Source: an uncultured Chloroflexota bacterium (GTDB lineage Bacteria > Chloroflexota > Chloroflexia > Chloroflexales > Chloroflexaceae). From it: a stretch of 64,000 nt of DNA. The notes beneath the pieces were generated by a model. It ran no database searches. It was not told the DNA's origin and was given only the letters and a program-made list of their open reading frames with translations. The position numbers and the translations under genes are program-made. Shown here piece by piece: positions 17,953 to 28,788 of the stretch (positions within the stretch are counted from its first letter, which is position 1; every line of letters starts with the position of its first letter). Location: positions 25,521-89,520 of the forward strand of contig CAKZKA010000038.1 of NCBI GenBank assembly GCA_937120965.1. The letters run 5' to 3'.

Positions 17953-18056
17953 ATCTGTGGCAGTGCCCACCTCCGGCACGCGGCAAGGGGGATTCTGGGA
18001 TGCCAGGTACATTGTCGTTGCGCGCCGGCCCCGACGCGGTGCTCACTGCCACAAAT
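17953..18056. repeat. 104-bp element with 13-bp terminal inverted repeats
   Basis: ATCTGTGGCAGTG (17953-17965) is matched by the reverse complement of CACTGCCACAAAT (18044-18056) with one mismatch. The interior is GC-rich and non-coding. It may be a small non-autonomous element; only one copy is present in the window. Confidence 0.4.
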
Positions 18057-18170
18057 CATCCCCCATCGCGAGAGCAACGGTACCATGCGCTTATGAAAAG
18101 GCTCTGACAAAGGCGTTGTCTGAGATGAGGGAAGCGTTATTCTTTGTGCGTACATGTTCACACTTCTCCT

Positions 18171-18228
18171 GGGAGCGCGGGCATCTTGCCCGCATCCAGA
18201 CCCTTGCGGGCGGGACGCCCGCGCTCCC
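18171..18228. repeat. 12-bp stem-loop downstream of the glycosyltransferase
   Basis: GGGAGCGCGGGC (18171-18182) pairs with GCCCGCGCTCCC (18217-18228); inner CATCTTGCCCGC and GCGGGCGGGAC add pairing. It lies 11 bp past the stop of the minus-strand gene ending at 18240 and could act as terminator or mRNA end protector. A degenerate relative occurs near 28300-28330. Confidence 0.5.
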
Positions 18229-18239
18229 GGGGTGACGCC

Positions 18240-19538
18240 TTACCCCACATGTGAACACGCACCTTTGTGCAAACACTGGCCCAGGAGATCGAAGTAGAAC
18301 TGGCGCGCGCGTGTGTAGGCGGCGTCCCAGGTGTACGTGCGGAGCACTTTGGCCTGACCCGCGGCGCCCAGTGCCCGTGCCGTGGCCCGGTCATGGATCA
18401 ACCGGGCGATGGCCTCGGCAAGGGCTGCAGTGTCGCCAAAGGGTACCAGCAGCCCGTTGATGCCATCGTCAATCACTGCGGGCACACCACCCGCGCGCGC
18501 GCCGATCACCGGCACCTGGTAGCACCACGCCTCCAGATAGGCGATCCCGAAGCTGTCAGTGCGCGAGGGCTGCGCGTAGACATCGGCAGCCGCCAGGGCA
18601 TCGCGCCGCACCGCGTCGCTCACGTAGCCCAGCACGCGCGTGCGGGCGCGCTCGTCGGCAGGCAGGCCGCGGTAGTGGTCCTCGAAGTGGCTCAACAGCG
18701 GGCCGCACTGAACCCAGGTGATCTCCTGGCCGGTGGCCCATAGCCGGCGCAACGCCTCCAGCACGTGCAGCGTGCCCTTGTCGAAGGCCGCCGCGCCCAG
18801 GCTCAACACCATCGGCCCCTTAATCGCGTGGGCCGCCCGGAACCGCGCTCCGTCGCCCCCGGCCACTTCCGCCGGATCGACCCCCGCCCCAACCACGCGC
18901 ACCCGCTCCGCCGCGACGCCCTGCCGCACCAGGAAGTCGCGTTCCAGGCCAGTCATGGTCGCCACGCCATCACTCGCGCGCAGCAGGTCCAACTGGTGGG
19001 GCATGCTGTAGTAGCGCACGATCTGCCGGTTGTTCGGCTCGCCAAGGTGGACGAAAGGCGTGCAGAGGTGGGGAACGCCGCGCTGCCGCGCCCAGCGCGC
19101 CACCGGCAGGATCGCGAAGTCCAGGGTGATGTTGGTGGTGTGGACGAGGGCCACGTCGGCAAGTTCGGGGGCGCTGGCCAGGTAGCGTTCCAGGTCTGGC
19201 AGGCGTGGGGTCAGGGTGGCCATGCGCCGCAGCAGGGGAACCGTGGGCCGGCCAAGTCTCCCGATCTCCACCATCAGCCGGCGCAGGATGGGGTAGAGCA
19301 GCGCCGGGCCGGGCAGGCGGCGCACCGGGAAGCGCAGCACGCGCACTCCGCCGTACTCGGCTTCACGTTCGGCCAGCGTGGCTTTGCCGGGGGCCCAGAA
19401 GTGCTCCAGATCGAGCGCGTCGGTGCTCAATACCGTCACGCGGTGGCCTTCCTTTGCCAGCCGCTCGCCGATCTCGATGAAGTAGCGCGAGGCCCCCGAG
19501 GCGCGGGTGTAGAGTTGATTGATGTGGAGAAAGTGCAT
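18240..19538 (-). CDS. GT4-family glycosyltransferase
   Basis: A 432-residue GT-B fold glycosyltransferase. The N-terminal domain has INQLYTRASGASRYFIEIGERL and VTVLSTDA; the C-terminal GT4 domain shows VLSLGAAAFDKGTLHVLEAL, RVLGYVSDAVRRDALAAADVYAQPS and the donor-binding SFGIAYLEAWCYQVPVIGARAGGVPAVI, with the E...E7 pattern of retaining GT4 enzymes. The acceptor is unknown; likely exopolysaccharide or glycolipid. The ATG at 19538 starts the usual MHFLHINQLY; a start at 19589, 10 bp after the DUF255 gene, adds 17 atypical residues. Neither has a clear Shine-Dalgarno site. Confidence 0.87.
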   Translation of the reverse strand: MHFLHINQLYTRASGASRYFIEIGERLAKEGHRVTVLSTDALDLEHFWAPGKATLAEREAEYGGVRVLRFPVRRLPGPALLYPILRRLMVEIGRLGRPTVPLLRRMATLTPRLPDLERYLASAPELADVALVHTTNITLDFAILPVARWARQRGVPHLCTPFVHLGEPNNRQIVRYYSMPHQLDLLRASDGVATMTGLERDFLVRQGVAAERVRVVGAGVDPAEVAGGDGARFRAAHAIKGPMVLSLGAAAFDKGTLHVLEALRRLWATGQEITWVQCGPLLSHFEDHYRGLPADERARTRVLGYVSDAVRRDALAAADVYAQPSRTDSFGIAYLEAWCYQVPVIGARAGGVPAVIDDGINGLLVPFGDTAALAEAIARLIHDRATARALGAAGQAKVLRTYTWDAAYTRARQFYFDLLGQCLHKGACSHVG

Positions 19539-19598
19539 TGGCTGTGGCGCAAGGAGGCAGGCAGCGCCGGTCAGGGGGCGCGGTGGCATGGCCGGCCA

Positions 19599-21719
<2,121 letters not shown>

Positions 21720-22033
21720 TTCTTTTCCACCTCAGACGGTCATGCGCATGGCGCACAACGCCGGAATGAAAATAATTATTCCTGGGAGGGCGTAGCCCTC
21801 CCACACCCTCCCCGCGGGCGGGTTGTTTCCTGGGAGGGCGTAGCCCTCCCACACCCTCCCGCTGGCGGGTTGTTTCCTGGGAGGGCGTAGCCCTCCCACA
21901 CCCTCCCGGTGGGGAGGGCTTGCCGCCCGTCTGCACGCGCTCCTGGAGAATGGCCGGGGGAACCGGCTGGCTCCGGTCCTCTGCAACACGAGAGCCGTTG
22001 CGAGGCAACGGCTCGACAGGTACATCACTGGAA
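21720..22033. repeat. 314-bp repeat gap
   Basis: Three consecutive units of about 55 bp, each CCTGGGAGGGCGTAGCCCTCCC then ACACCCTCCC and GGCGGGTTGTTT (21780-21905), preceded by GCGCACAACGCCGGAATGAAAA. The remainder to the tRNA is unique. No gene seen. Confidence 0.85.
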
Positions 22034-22109
22034 TGGAGCGGGCGACGAGACTCGAACTCGCGACCTCAACCTTGGGAGGGTAGCGCTCTACCAACTGAGC
22101 TACGCCCGC
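22034..22109 (-). tRNA. tRNA-Gly (anticodon CCC)
   Basis: The 76-nt minus-strand sequence folds as a cloverleaf: acceptor GCGGGCG (22109-22103) pairs with CGCCCGC, D-arm GCTC/GAGC, anticodon loop CTCCCAA with anticodon CCC, T-arm GCGAG-TTCGAGT-CTCGT, discriminator T and encoded CCA. One T-T mismatch lies in the anticodon stem. Confidence 0.95.
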
Positions 22110-22121
22110 GCTGCGGCCATG

Positions 22122-22150
22122 AGTATAGCACGCAGCAGAAGGGCTGTCAA
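22122..22150 (-). promoter_or_regulatory. Promoter of tRNA-Gly
   Basis: Minus strand -35 TTGACA (22150-22145), exactly 17 bp spacer, -10 TATACT (22127-22122), 12 bp before the tRNA. The -35 box abuts the stop codon of the response regulator gene at 22151. Match to the sigma70 consensus is 11 of 12. Confidence 0.8.
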
Positions 22151-22834
22151 CTACGGCACGAGCCGGTACCCAACGCCCCATTCGGTAGTCAGGATCTTGG
22201 GGTTGCGGGGATCCTCTTCGATCTTGCGCCGCAGGTGCCAGATATAGACCTTGAGGTAATCGTTGTTATCTCTGGTGTACTCCTGGCCCCACACCGCCCG
22301 CAGCAAGGTATCGTGCTCAACGACCTTGCCCACCTTCTCGGCGAGAACGATCAGCAACTTATACTCAATGGGCGTCAGATCCACCAGTTCGCCGCGCACC
22401 CACACCTCGCGCTTCTGCTGGTCAATGCTCACCTGCCCTTCGCCGGCGCTGAGGGGCCGATTAGCAGGTGGCACGCGGCGCAGCAGGGCGCGGATCCGCG
22501 CCGAGAGTTCTTCCATATTGAAGGGCTTGGCCAGGTAATCGTCGGCGCCCCGATCCAGCCCGGTGATCACATCTTCGCTCTGGGTCTTGGCCGTGAGCAT
22601 AAGGATAGGCACCTGCGAGAACTCGCGCACCTTGACGCAGGCCTCCAGCCCATCCATCTCAGGCATCATCACGTCGAGAATGACCATATCGGGCCGCTGT
22701 TCGCGCACACTCTGCACACACTCGACGCCATTGGCTGCCTGGATGACGGCGTAGCCCTCATACTCCAGATTAATACGAATCAGCTCGCGGAGACCGTCAT
22801 CATCATCAACTACCAGAATGGTGCGCTGATCCAT
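22151..22834 (-). CDS. OmpR/PhoB-family response regulator
   Basis: A 227-residue two-component regulator. Receiver domain: VVDDDDG acidic pocket, phospho-acceptor Asp in MVILDVMMPEMDG, Thr/Ser of MLTAKT and the Lys of YLAKPF. C-terminal winged helix from about residue 130: LTPIEYKLLIVLAEKVGKVV, RDNNDYLKVYIWHLRRKIE, TEWGVGYRLV. No histidine kinase is adjacent. It follows the J-TlpA gene by 16 bp on the same strand, so it may be co-transcribed with the end of the cytochrome c maturation locus. The ATG at 22834 is the natural receiver-domain start. Confidence 0.95.
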   Translation of the reverse strand: MDQRTILVVDDDDGLRELIRINLEYEGYAVIQAANGVECVQSVREQRPDMVILDVMMPEMDGLEACVKVREFSQVPILMLTAKTQSEDVITGLDRGADDYLAKPFNMEELSARIRALLRRVPPANRPLSAGEGQVSIDQQKREVWVRGELVDLTPIEYKLLIVLAEKVGKVVEHDTLLRAVWGQEYTRDNNDYLKVYIWHLRRKIEEDPRNPKILTTEWGVGYRLVP

Positions 22835-22850
22835 TTCCCTCGCCTCGTGC

Positions 22851-23687
22851 TCATGTCGGCGAACGGCCTGCCGTTTCGCCGCGCATCCGGATGAGTGTAG
22901 CCTGCACATCGGCGAGGGTCAGCTCACCGATATGCACATAGCGAATGGTACCCTCCGGGTCAATAAAGAAACTGGTGGGCAATGGAAACACCCGGTAATC
23001 GTTGGTAATCGAACCCTCCAGATCCAGCGCGATAGGGTACGTTACACCGAACTGGTTCAAAAAGGCTTGAATCTGGGCCTCGCTGCGGCCCTGGAGCTTC
23101 TCGTCATCGGTCAGATTGATGCCGATGACGGCAAGCCCGTCACGACTCAGTTGCTCATGGGCGGCTTGCAGCGCGGGCAGTTCGCGCTTGCACGGCTCGC
23201 ACCAGGTGCCCCAGAAGTTCAGCAGCACCACCTGCCCGCGATAGTCTTCCAGGCGCACCGTGCCGCCATCGAGGGTCGGCGCCACGAACAGCGGCGCCGG
23301 TCGGTTCATCTCGCTCATCGCCTGGCCCTGTGGCGCGACGTTCTGACCGGTCAGCACCCAGAACAGGGCGATCAGCGCCACAGCAACCAGCGCGCCGGCA
23401 ATGGCGAACCTGCGCTCGCGGGGCGTGAGCCCGCGCTGCGGCGCCTTTCCGGGCGCCTTTGCGGCCTTCAGGCTGCTGTCGTACTGACGGCGCCGCTCCG
23501 GATCGGCCAGGACGCGGTAGGCGCGCTCAAGCTCCGCGCTGCGCTCGGCTGCCACCCGTTGCAGCTCCGGGTCAAGTTCGGCCACTCGCTCCGGGGCGTA
23601 GCGCGCCCGCTGTTGAGCGTAGGCTCGTTCAATCGCTTCCTGGCTCGCGTCGGGTTCAACGCCCAGGAGCGCGTAGAGCGTGGACAT
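22851..23687 (-). CDS. TlpA/ResA (CcmG-like) thioredoxin with N-terminal J-like domain
   Basis: A 278-residue fusion. Residues 3-70 match a J domain (LYALLGVEPDASQEAIERAY, helix III LERAYRVLADPERRRQYD), but where YHPDR is expected it has YAPER (30-34), so the HPD motif is lost. A membrane segment spans about 94-112. Residues 125-270 are an extracytoplasmic AhpC/TSA-type thioredoxin domain: NFWGTWCEPCKRELP with Cys163 and Cys166 and the cis-Pro loop PLPTSFF. The domain should reduce apocytochrome c thiols, as CcmG/ResA do. It closes the ccm locus. The J-like part would lie in the cytoplasm. The alternative, an unrelated thioredoxin, is less likely given its neighbours. Confidence 0.88.
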   Translation of the reverse strand: MSTLYALLGVEPDASQEAIERAYAQQRARYAPERVAELDPELQRVAAERSAELERAYRVLADPERRRQYDSSLKAAKAPGKAPQRGLTPRERRFAIAGALVAVALIALFWVLTGQNVAPQGQAMSEMNRPAPLFVAPTLDGGTVRLEDYRGQVVLLNFWGTWCEPCKRELPALQAAHEQLSRDGLAVIGINLTDDEKLQGRSEAQIQAFLNQFGVTYPIALDLEGSITNDYRVFPLPTSFFIDPEGTIRYVHIGELTLADVQATLIRMRGETAGRSPT

Positions 23688-24041
23688 GGCTGCGTTCTCT
23701 CAATCGTTCGTATTGTAGCACAGGTTTTAACTTTTTGAGTTAATAATGGTTAAAAGTTAAGGCGCGGTTCACGCCAACCCAATCGCCCGAAGGGGCGCGG
23801 CGACCCGGAGGGCGCGCCACTGCTACGCCCCTCCTCTCGTGCAGGGGCGTGCGTGGGCAAGCCCGGTGTCCCTACCATCCCTGGCCTCAGCGGGGACGTG
23901 GCCGGGCTTCGCCTTCCCAAATCTTCCCTTCCGGCAGGGGTATGGGCAAAGCTGGGTTCCCCATTTCCCAACCGCGGTTGGGGGCGGCTGGCGCCCCATA
24001 GGCAGGGGGATGGGGAAACCCGGTTTCCCCGTATGTTCACC
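23688..24041. repeat. 354-bp gap with repeats
   Basis: Promoter region to 23760, then unique sequence and repeat modules (23825-24041), with palindrome copies near 23942 (degenerate) and 24011. The final TGTTCACCTCAG runs into the stop codon of the next gene: its TCA is the stop. Confidence 0.8.
23712..23760 (-). promoter_or_regulatory. AT-rich promoter region with inverted repeats upstream of the J-TlpA gene
   Basis: A -10-like TACAAT lies at 23717-23712, 25 bp before the start codon. Just upstream is an AT-rich island with TTAACT-N5-AGTTAA (23727-23743) and TTAACTTTT paired with AAAAGTTAA (23727-23735 and 23752-23760). These could be an operator or the terminator of the upstream gene. Confidence 0.4.
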
Positions 24042-25136
24042 TCAGCGCGAATACTCAGCCACCAACTGGCGCGCCTGTAGAACCAGCCCCGGTTCCGCGC
24101 CGGGCAGCACGATCAACTGCTGCCAGTGCTCCAGGGCCTGGGCGACCTGCGGCGGGTCGCTGAAAGCCAGGCAGAGGCCCTTGCTCAGCAGGGCGCGCCC
24201 TGCCTCGGGGTCGGCGCGCAGGGCGCGTTCGGCTTCGGCCAGCCCTTCGCGCACATAGCTCTGATCATTGGTATCTTTGCCATAGAAGCACAGACTTGCC
24301 GCCAGGTCCGCCCGGGCAACCGGGTCGCCGGGCGCCAGTTCGGTCGCTTTTCGGTAGGCGTCCGCCGCTTCGAGCCAGCGCGGCAGCCGTTCGATGTAGA
24401 TGCTCTGCAGGTTCTGATCGCCGCTCGCTAACCGTTCGCGCACCACTACCACGCTGTCGTACAGGGCGTTGCCCAGTTCGATCCAGGCATTGGGGTTCTC
24501 CGGAACGCGCTGAGCCACCTGCCGCGCCGCCACGATCTGGCCTTCAAACTGGTTGATGATCGCCGCCATATCGGGTGTGGGCGCCGCGGCGCTCACCGGC
24601 TCGCCTGTAGCCGGTTGCTGCGGCCCGCCCACCGGAGCGGCGGTTGGGGGCAAGCCGTAGACCGTCGTCACCAGGGTGACCAGCACGATTGCAAAGACCG
24701 CCACGGCGACGATCAGCGTCGGGGCCAACCAGACCGGGAGCGCGCTCTGGCGGGTCCGTCGGCCGCTCCTGGGAGACGGGCTGCCCACGCGCAGCGTCGG
24801 CTGGGCGTTGAAGCCCGGTGGCCGCTCCTGTCCACGCGCAGGGGGCAGAGGGCGGTAGTCGAGCTCGTCTTCGCTCGCTAGCGCGCGCTCCTCGGCCAGC
24901 GCCGCCTGGCGGGCAGCCAGCTCCTGGTCGTAGCGCTGCCGCCGTTCCGGATCGCTCAGGACGAGGTAGGCGCGCTCGATCTCGTCACGGCGGCGCCGGG
25001 CCAGTTCCTGGAGTTCCTCGGCGCTGCCTTCGAGGCGGGCCGGATCGTACCGCTCGCGCAGGCGCGCGTAGGCCGCCTGGATCGTTTCTTCATCGGCGCG
25101 GGGATGTACCTGCAGGGTCTCGTAGTAGTCTTGCAT
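24042..25136 (-). CDS. TPR (CcmI/NrfG-like) membrane protein with N-terminal J-like domain
   Basis: A 364-residue protein. Residues 1-72 are J-like (DYYETLQVHPRADEETIQAA, ERAYLVLSDPERRQRYD) but read YDPAR where YHPDR is expected, so the HPD motif is degenerate. A Ser/Arg/Pro-rich linker leads to one membrane segment (about 135-160). The C-terminal 190 residues are TPR-like (NPNAWIELGNALYDS, WLEAADAYRKATELAPGDP, AEAERALRADPEAGRALLSKGL), like CcmI/NrfG, which hold apocytochrome c for heme ligation. Start at 25136 (ATG) preferred over GTG at 25148. It is the second J-fusion in this locus, between ccmF and the J-TlpA gene. Confidence 0.82.
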   Translation of the reverse strand: MQDYYETLQVHPRADEETIQAAYARLRERYDPARLEGSAEELQELARRRRDEIERAYLVLSDPERRQRYDQELAARQAALAEERALASEDELDYRPLPPARGQERPPGFNAQPTLRVGSPSPRSGRRTRQSALPVWLAPTLIVAVAVFAIVLVTLVTTVYGLPPTAAPVGGPQQPATGEPVSAAAPTPDMAAIINQFEGQIVAARQVAQRVPENPNAWIELGNALYDSVVVVRERLASGDQNLQSIYIERLPRWLEAADAYRKATELAPGDPVARADLAASLCFYGKDTNDQSYVREGLAEAERALRADPEAGRALLSKGLCLAFSDPPQVAQALEHWQQLIVLPGAEPGLVLQARQLVAEYSR

Positions 25137-25451
25137 GGCCCGGATCACTCAGTCGGGTTATGAGGCGGGGGAAGGGCGGGGCGTGAATACCATGTTCGAT
25201 TTTGGACGAGCCGCGAGCAGCCGACCAGGCAACGGTGAGCTTGCACCACTGCGCTACCCACCGGCAGCGAGTGCGATTGCAGATTGCAGATGTGCGATTG
25301 CGCATCGGGCGTGACGCATCCGGGCGCGGTCGCCGTTGCGCTCATGGCCGAACAGGTTACCTGGAAGCACACCAGGGCGGGAGGAAGAGGCTGGGAGGGC
25401 AATGCCCTCCCAGGAAGCGCGTCTGGCGCTCGCCACGGCGCAGATGGCCCT
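25137..25451. other. 315-bp gap between ccmF and the J-TPR gene
   Basis: Contains a short direct-repeat stretch (GATTGCAGATTGCAGATGTGCG, about 25276) and one degenerate GGGAGGGCAATGCCCTCCC palindrome at about 25394-25412. No gene or clear promoter. Confidence 0.65.
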
Positions 25452-27857
25452 TCAGCGTCCCGCGCCGCGCGAGCTTGCGCGCAGCCCGAACGCCGGCAGG
25501 CCCCTGGGCAGACGCGCGCGCAGGCCCGCCAGCGTGGCCCGGCTCTCCAGGTAGCGGCGAACCAGGGCGATGAACCCGCCCAGAATACCCACGGTGACGC
25601 CAACCCAGACCAGCACCACCAGCGGTTTGACACTCACCGCAATCACGCCCCTGGCCGGCACGACCGGCAAATCGTCGAGGCCAGGGCCGCTGCCCTGCAA
25701 CAGCACGCGCCGCGTGTTGGGATCGAGCGACACCAGGGTAAGCTGCCGTCCCTCGGCGCCGGGCAGCGCTACCGACACGTACTCAAGCTGTTGCTGGCCG
25801 CTGTTCGGGTCGGTCACCACCCGCACATACGGCTCTACCTCGCTCTCCACACCTTCATAGAGCACCTTGACCCGCGCGCCTACCCGCAGGTCGCCGCTTC
25901 CTGACATCATGGCCTCGCGGTCAATATTGAAGCCGAGGAAGGTAAGCGTGTACGGCCCCATCGTTGCCGAGTCATTCTGGCTCAGGACGGGACGGGCCTC
26001 ATCTCGCTCGGGGTCGTAGCCGGCAGGAGAAATGTAGAGGTCGTGCCAGAAGAAGCTATGAATGGATGGCGTGGTCATCGTTGCGCCCATGCGCTGGTTC
26101 TCGTAGAGGTAGGGCCGCGCGCTGAACGAAGTCCGGCCATCGCTCACCGTGAAGTCGAGCACGCCGTGCTGCTGTTCATCGAGTTTGTAGCCATTGAAGA
26201 TAAACTCATAGCCGAAGAGCTTCGCGCTCTCGCCGGGAGCCAGGGTCAGGCGCGTCTCGGGGGTAGCATAGGCGCTGGAGGCGACCACGCCGATGAGCAT
26301 GACGGCAAAGCCGACGTGGGCCAGATAGCCGCCGATGCGCAACCAGCCGCCTTTGAGCGTGCGGGCGATCATCACCAGATTGGTGCCCACGGCAAAGGTC
26401 CCGCCGGCTACGTAGAAGAGCGCCAGCGGATCGCGCACACTGATAAGCATCGCCGCGATGGTGGCCGCCACCGCCGCCACGGCAGGCCAGCGCAGCGCCC
26501 GCAGCAGATGGCGCATATTCGTGTCGCGCCAGCCCAGCAGCGGCCCGATGGTCATCAGGACCACAATCACCACCCCCAGGGGCGGGGTCGTCTGCTGATA
26601 GAAGCTGGGGGCCAGGCTAAAGCGCCCATCTTCGAAGGGCCGGGCCTGGGGGTTCATCAGCGTCCCATCATCAAGCTCAAACACCGAACCCATCCAGCCC
26701 TGGAGGGTGTGACCGACGCCCGGAATGGCCGAGATCACCGGCATCGAGGTGCCGATGCCCACCAGGAGCGCAATCACCGCCAGCGACAGCATCGCCAGCA
26801 CGAAGAAACTATCGCGGGAGAAGAACTTATCGCTCAACGGGCGCGAGGGGATGTCGCGCCAGCGCCAGACCAGCACCCCGATCGCCCCGAAGGTGAGCAG
26901 CAGCAGGAAGGCCACCAGGCCCTCGAAGATCCCCTCGGCCACAAAGGAATGCACCGAAAAGTTCGCGTAGACCCCGCTGCGCGTGAGGAAGGTAGCATAG
27001 AAGACCAGCGGGTAGAGCGCCAGCGCCAGAAGCAGATTGGTTTTCCGCAGAGCGCCCTGCGAGCGCTGCAACACCATACCGTGCATCAATGCCGTCAGGA
27101 TGAGCCAGGGCACCAGCGAGGAGTTCTCCACCGGGTCCCAACCCCAGTAGCCGCCCCAGCCCAGGGTTTCGTAGGCCCAGTAGCCGCCGAGTAACAGCGC
27201 CAGCCCCAGGAAGGCCCAGGCAGCGATGGTCCACGGCAGCGCGCGGGTCACCCAGGTATCGTAGTCGCGGCGGATCAGCCCGCTGACGCCAAAGGCGAAG
27301 GGCACGGTACTCAGGGCATAACCAACGAAGAGCACCGGCGGATGGATGATCATCCAGAAGTTGTGCAGCAGCGGGTTCAGGCCGCGTCCGTCGGTGGGGG
27401 CCAGGGGCAGGTTGGTGGAGGGGTCGAGCAGCGGCTTAAACGGATTGAGCGCCAGGACGAAGACCAGGAGCACCGCCTGCACAAACATGACCACGGCGAG
27501 CACATAGGGCTCGAAGTGGCGGGTGCGACGCACCAGCACAGTTGCGGCGATACTGCCCCACAGCACCCAGATCAAGAAGCTGCCGGGTTGCCCGGCCCAA
27601 CTCGCCGCGATGCTGAAGAAGAAGTCCAGATCGCGGGAACTGTAGTTATTGACGTACTCGATATCGAAGCGTCGAGCCAGGAAGAGACTGATCAGCAGCG
27701 TCCAGGTCATCAGCACGGCCCCGAGGGTGGCATAGACGCCAAAGCGCCCGTAGTACAGGGCGGACCGATTGCCGCGGGGCACCACGGCGTAACTGCCGAC
27801 GGCCAGCAGCGCCATCGCAATCGCGGTGACGATCAGAAACGTGCCAAGGAGGTACAT
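25452..27857 (-). CDS. ccmF: Cytochrome c heme lyase subunit CcmF
   Basis: A large 801-residue polytopic membrane protein of System I cytochrome c maturation, which ligates heme from CcmE to apocytochrome c. The WWD domain is clear: GWGGYWGWDPVENSSLVPW, with the conserved His of MIIHPPVLFVGY and LMHGMVL nearby. The order of hydrophobic helices, a conserved VLMTWTLLISLFLARRFDIEYV and SWAGQPGSFLIWVLWG in the first third and a C-terminal soluble domain with a last helix before the end fit CcmF/NrfE. It is longer than E. coli CcmF (647), with an extended C-terminal extracytoplasmic domain of about 230 residues. The ATG at 27857 is preferred; a GTG at 27911 adds an atypical tail. Confidence 0.95.
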   Translation of the reverse strand: MYLLGTFLIVTAIAMALLAVGSYAVVPRGNRSALYYGRFGVYATLGAVLMTWTLLISLFLARRFDIEYVNNYSSRDLDFFFSIAASWAGQPGSFLIWVLWGSIAATVLVRRTRHFEPYVLAVVMFVQAVLLVFVLALNPFKPLLDPSTNLPLAPTDGRGLNPLLHNFWMIIHPPVLFVGYALSTVPFAFGVSGLIRRDYDTWVTRALPWTIAAWAFLGLALLLGGYWAYETLGWGGYWGWDPVENSSLVPWLILTALMHGMVLQRSQGALRKTNLLLALALYPLVFYATFLTRSGVYANFSVHSFVAEGIFEGLVAFLLLLTFGAIGVLVWRWRDIPSRPLSDKFFSRDSFFVLAMLSLAVIALLVGIGTSMPVISAIPGVGHTLQGWMGSVFELDDGTLMNPQARPFEDGRFSLAPSFYQQTTPPLGVVIVVLMTIGPLLGWRDTNMRHLLRALRWPAVAAVAATIAAMLISVRDPLALFYVAGGTFAVGTNLVMIARTLKGGWLRIGGYLAHVGFAVMLIGVVASSAYATPETRLTLAPGESAKLFGYEFIFNGYKLDEQQHGVLDFTVSDGRTSFSARPYLYENQRMGATMTTPSIHSFFWHDLYISPAGYDPERDEARPVLSQNDSATMGPYTLTFLGFNIDREAMMSGSGDLRVGARVKVLYEGVESEVEPYVRVVTDPNSGQQQLEYVSVALPGAEGRQLTLVSLDPNTRRVLLQGSGPGLDDLPVVPARGVIAVSVKPLVVLVWVGVTVGILGGFIALVRRYLESRATLAGLRARLPRGLPAFGLRASSRGAGR

Positions 27858-28333
27858 GAGGCGCTTTCTAGTAACGGAACTCCGTTCAATGCTTCCCGAT
27901 CCAGGCTCCACCAGGGCAGCCGGCTATGCGGCTGCGCCGCACAACGCCAGAATGAAAATAGTTGTTCCTGGGAGGGCTACGCCCTCCCAGACCCTCCCGC
28001 GGGTGGGCTATGTTCACCTCAGAGGCAGGCACACCTTGCGCATTCGTTTATTCGTTTCCCATTCGTTGGCCCATTTCCCCTTTGCGTCCCGGGAAGCCCT
28101 TTCCAGAGCCGGTGAAACCCGTTGAAGGGCTGCACCCTCCCCAACCCCAACCCTCCCCGCTGGTGGGTTGTTTCCTGGGAGGGCTGCGCCCTCCCCAACC
28201 CTCCCGCGGGCGGGCTAGGTTCACGTCGGGCCGGGGGGGGGTGGGGCAACCGGGTTTTCCCGAGCGTCGGGTACCTGTTCACACCTGGAGTAAGGCGCCA
28301 CCCCGGGTGCGCGGGCGTCCTGCCCGCAATACC
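27858..28333. repeat. 476-bp repeat mosaic between ccmE and ccmF
   Basis: Contains CGGCTGCGCCGCACAACG, three nested palindromes, one ATTCGTTTATTCGTTTCCC module (about 28040-28120), a degenerate GGGGCAACCGGGTTTTCCC copy and a partial GCGCGGGCGTCCTGCCCGC stem. No gene. Confidence 0.85.
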
Positions 28334-28747
28334 TTAGCGGTTCATCTGCTCCTGGTACTTCGACGGGCACTTCACCAGCAGATCGTCAGCCATAAAGGCG
28401 CCCTCGGTCGAATCGTAGCGGCCGATGGCAACAATGCTGATCGCCTGTTCGAAGTTGGCCGGGCGGGGGTCATCAGAGATGACCTTGATCATCTTCCCCC
28501 GCTCATCCTGGAGCAGAAACGTAAAGCGGCCCGCCGCGTCATACTCGCCGGTGCTGCCGAGAAAACCGGCCAGTTGCACGCTCCGTGTCGCGGCGATCGC
28601 CTCGTCCACACTCTGCGTATACGAGCGGAAGCCGCTCTGGAAGCCGAAGATCCCGTACACAACGGCGATCAGGATAATACCGAGGCCCACAATGTGCAGG
28701 GGCCTGATCGGCATCCCGCGCCGCGAGACTGAAGTTGCGGTCGCCAT
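28334..28747 (-). CDS. ccmE: Heme chaperone CcmE, Cys type (CxxxY)
   Basis: A 137-residue membrane-anchored heme chaperone. One N-terminal transmembrane segment (IVGLGIILIAVVYGIFGF) is followed by the CcmE beta-barrel (RSVQLAGFLGS, GRFTFLLQDERGK, ISIVAIGRYDSTEGAFMADDLLVKCPSKYQ). Classical CcmE binds heme through a His in HxxxY; here the site is Cys127-P-S-K-Tyr131, the CxxxY type reported from archaea and some Desulfovibrio, which goes with absence of CcmH. The start at 28747 has GGAAAG seven bases upstream. ccmD lies 41 bp upstream. Confidence 0.93.
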   Translation of the reverse strand: MATATSVSRRGMPIRPLHIVGLGIILIAVVYGIFGFQSGFRSYTQSVDEAIAATRSVQLAGFLGSTGEYDAAGRFTFLLQDERGKMIKVISDDPRPANFEQAISIVAIGRYDSTEGAFMADDLLVKCPSKYQEQMNR

Positions 28748-28788
28748 AGGCATACTTTCCACACCGGCAGAGCGCCGCGCTCCGCATG

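Larger units (their letters stand above)
17402..18239. other. 838-bp gap between glycosyltransferase and hpf
   Basis: No gene seen. It holds the hpf promoter and hairpin, repeat modules at 17795-17945 (two GGGAGGGCGCAGCCCTCNC units), a 104-bp element with 13-bp inverted ends (17953-18056) and a long stem-loop at 18171-18228. Confidence 0.7.

Noticed and set aside
22034..22109. Reading the tRNA as another glycine isoacceptor (UCC)
   Set aside because: The seven-base anticodon loop is CTCCCAA, so positions 34-36 are CCC.
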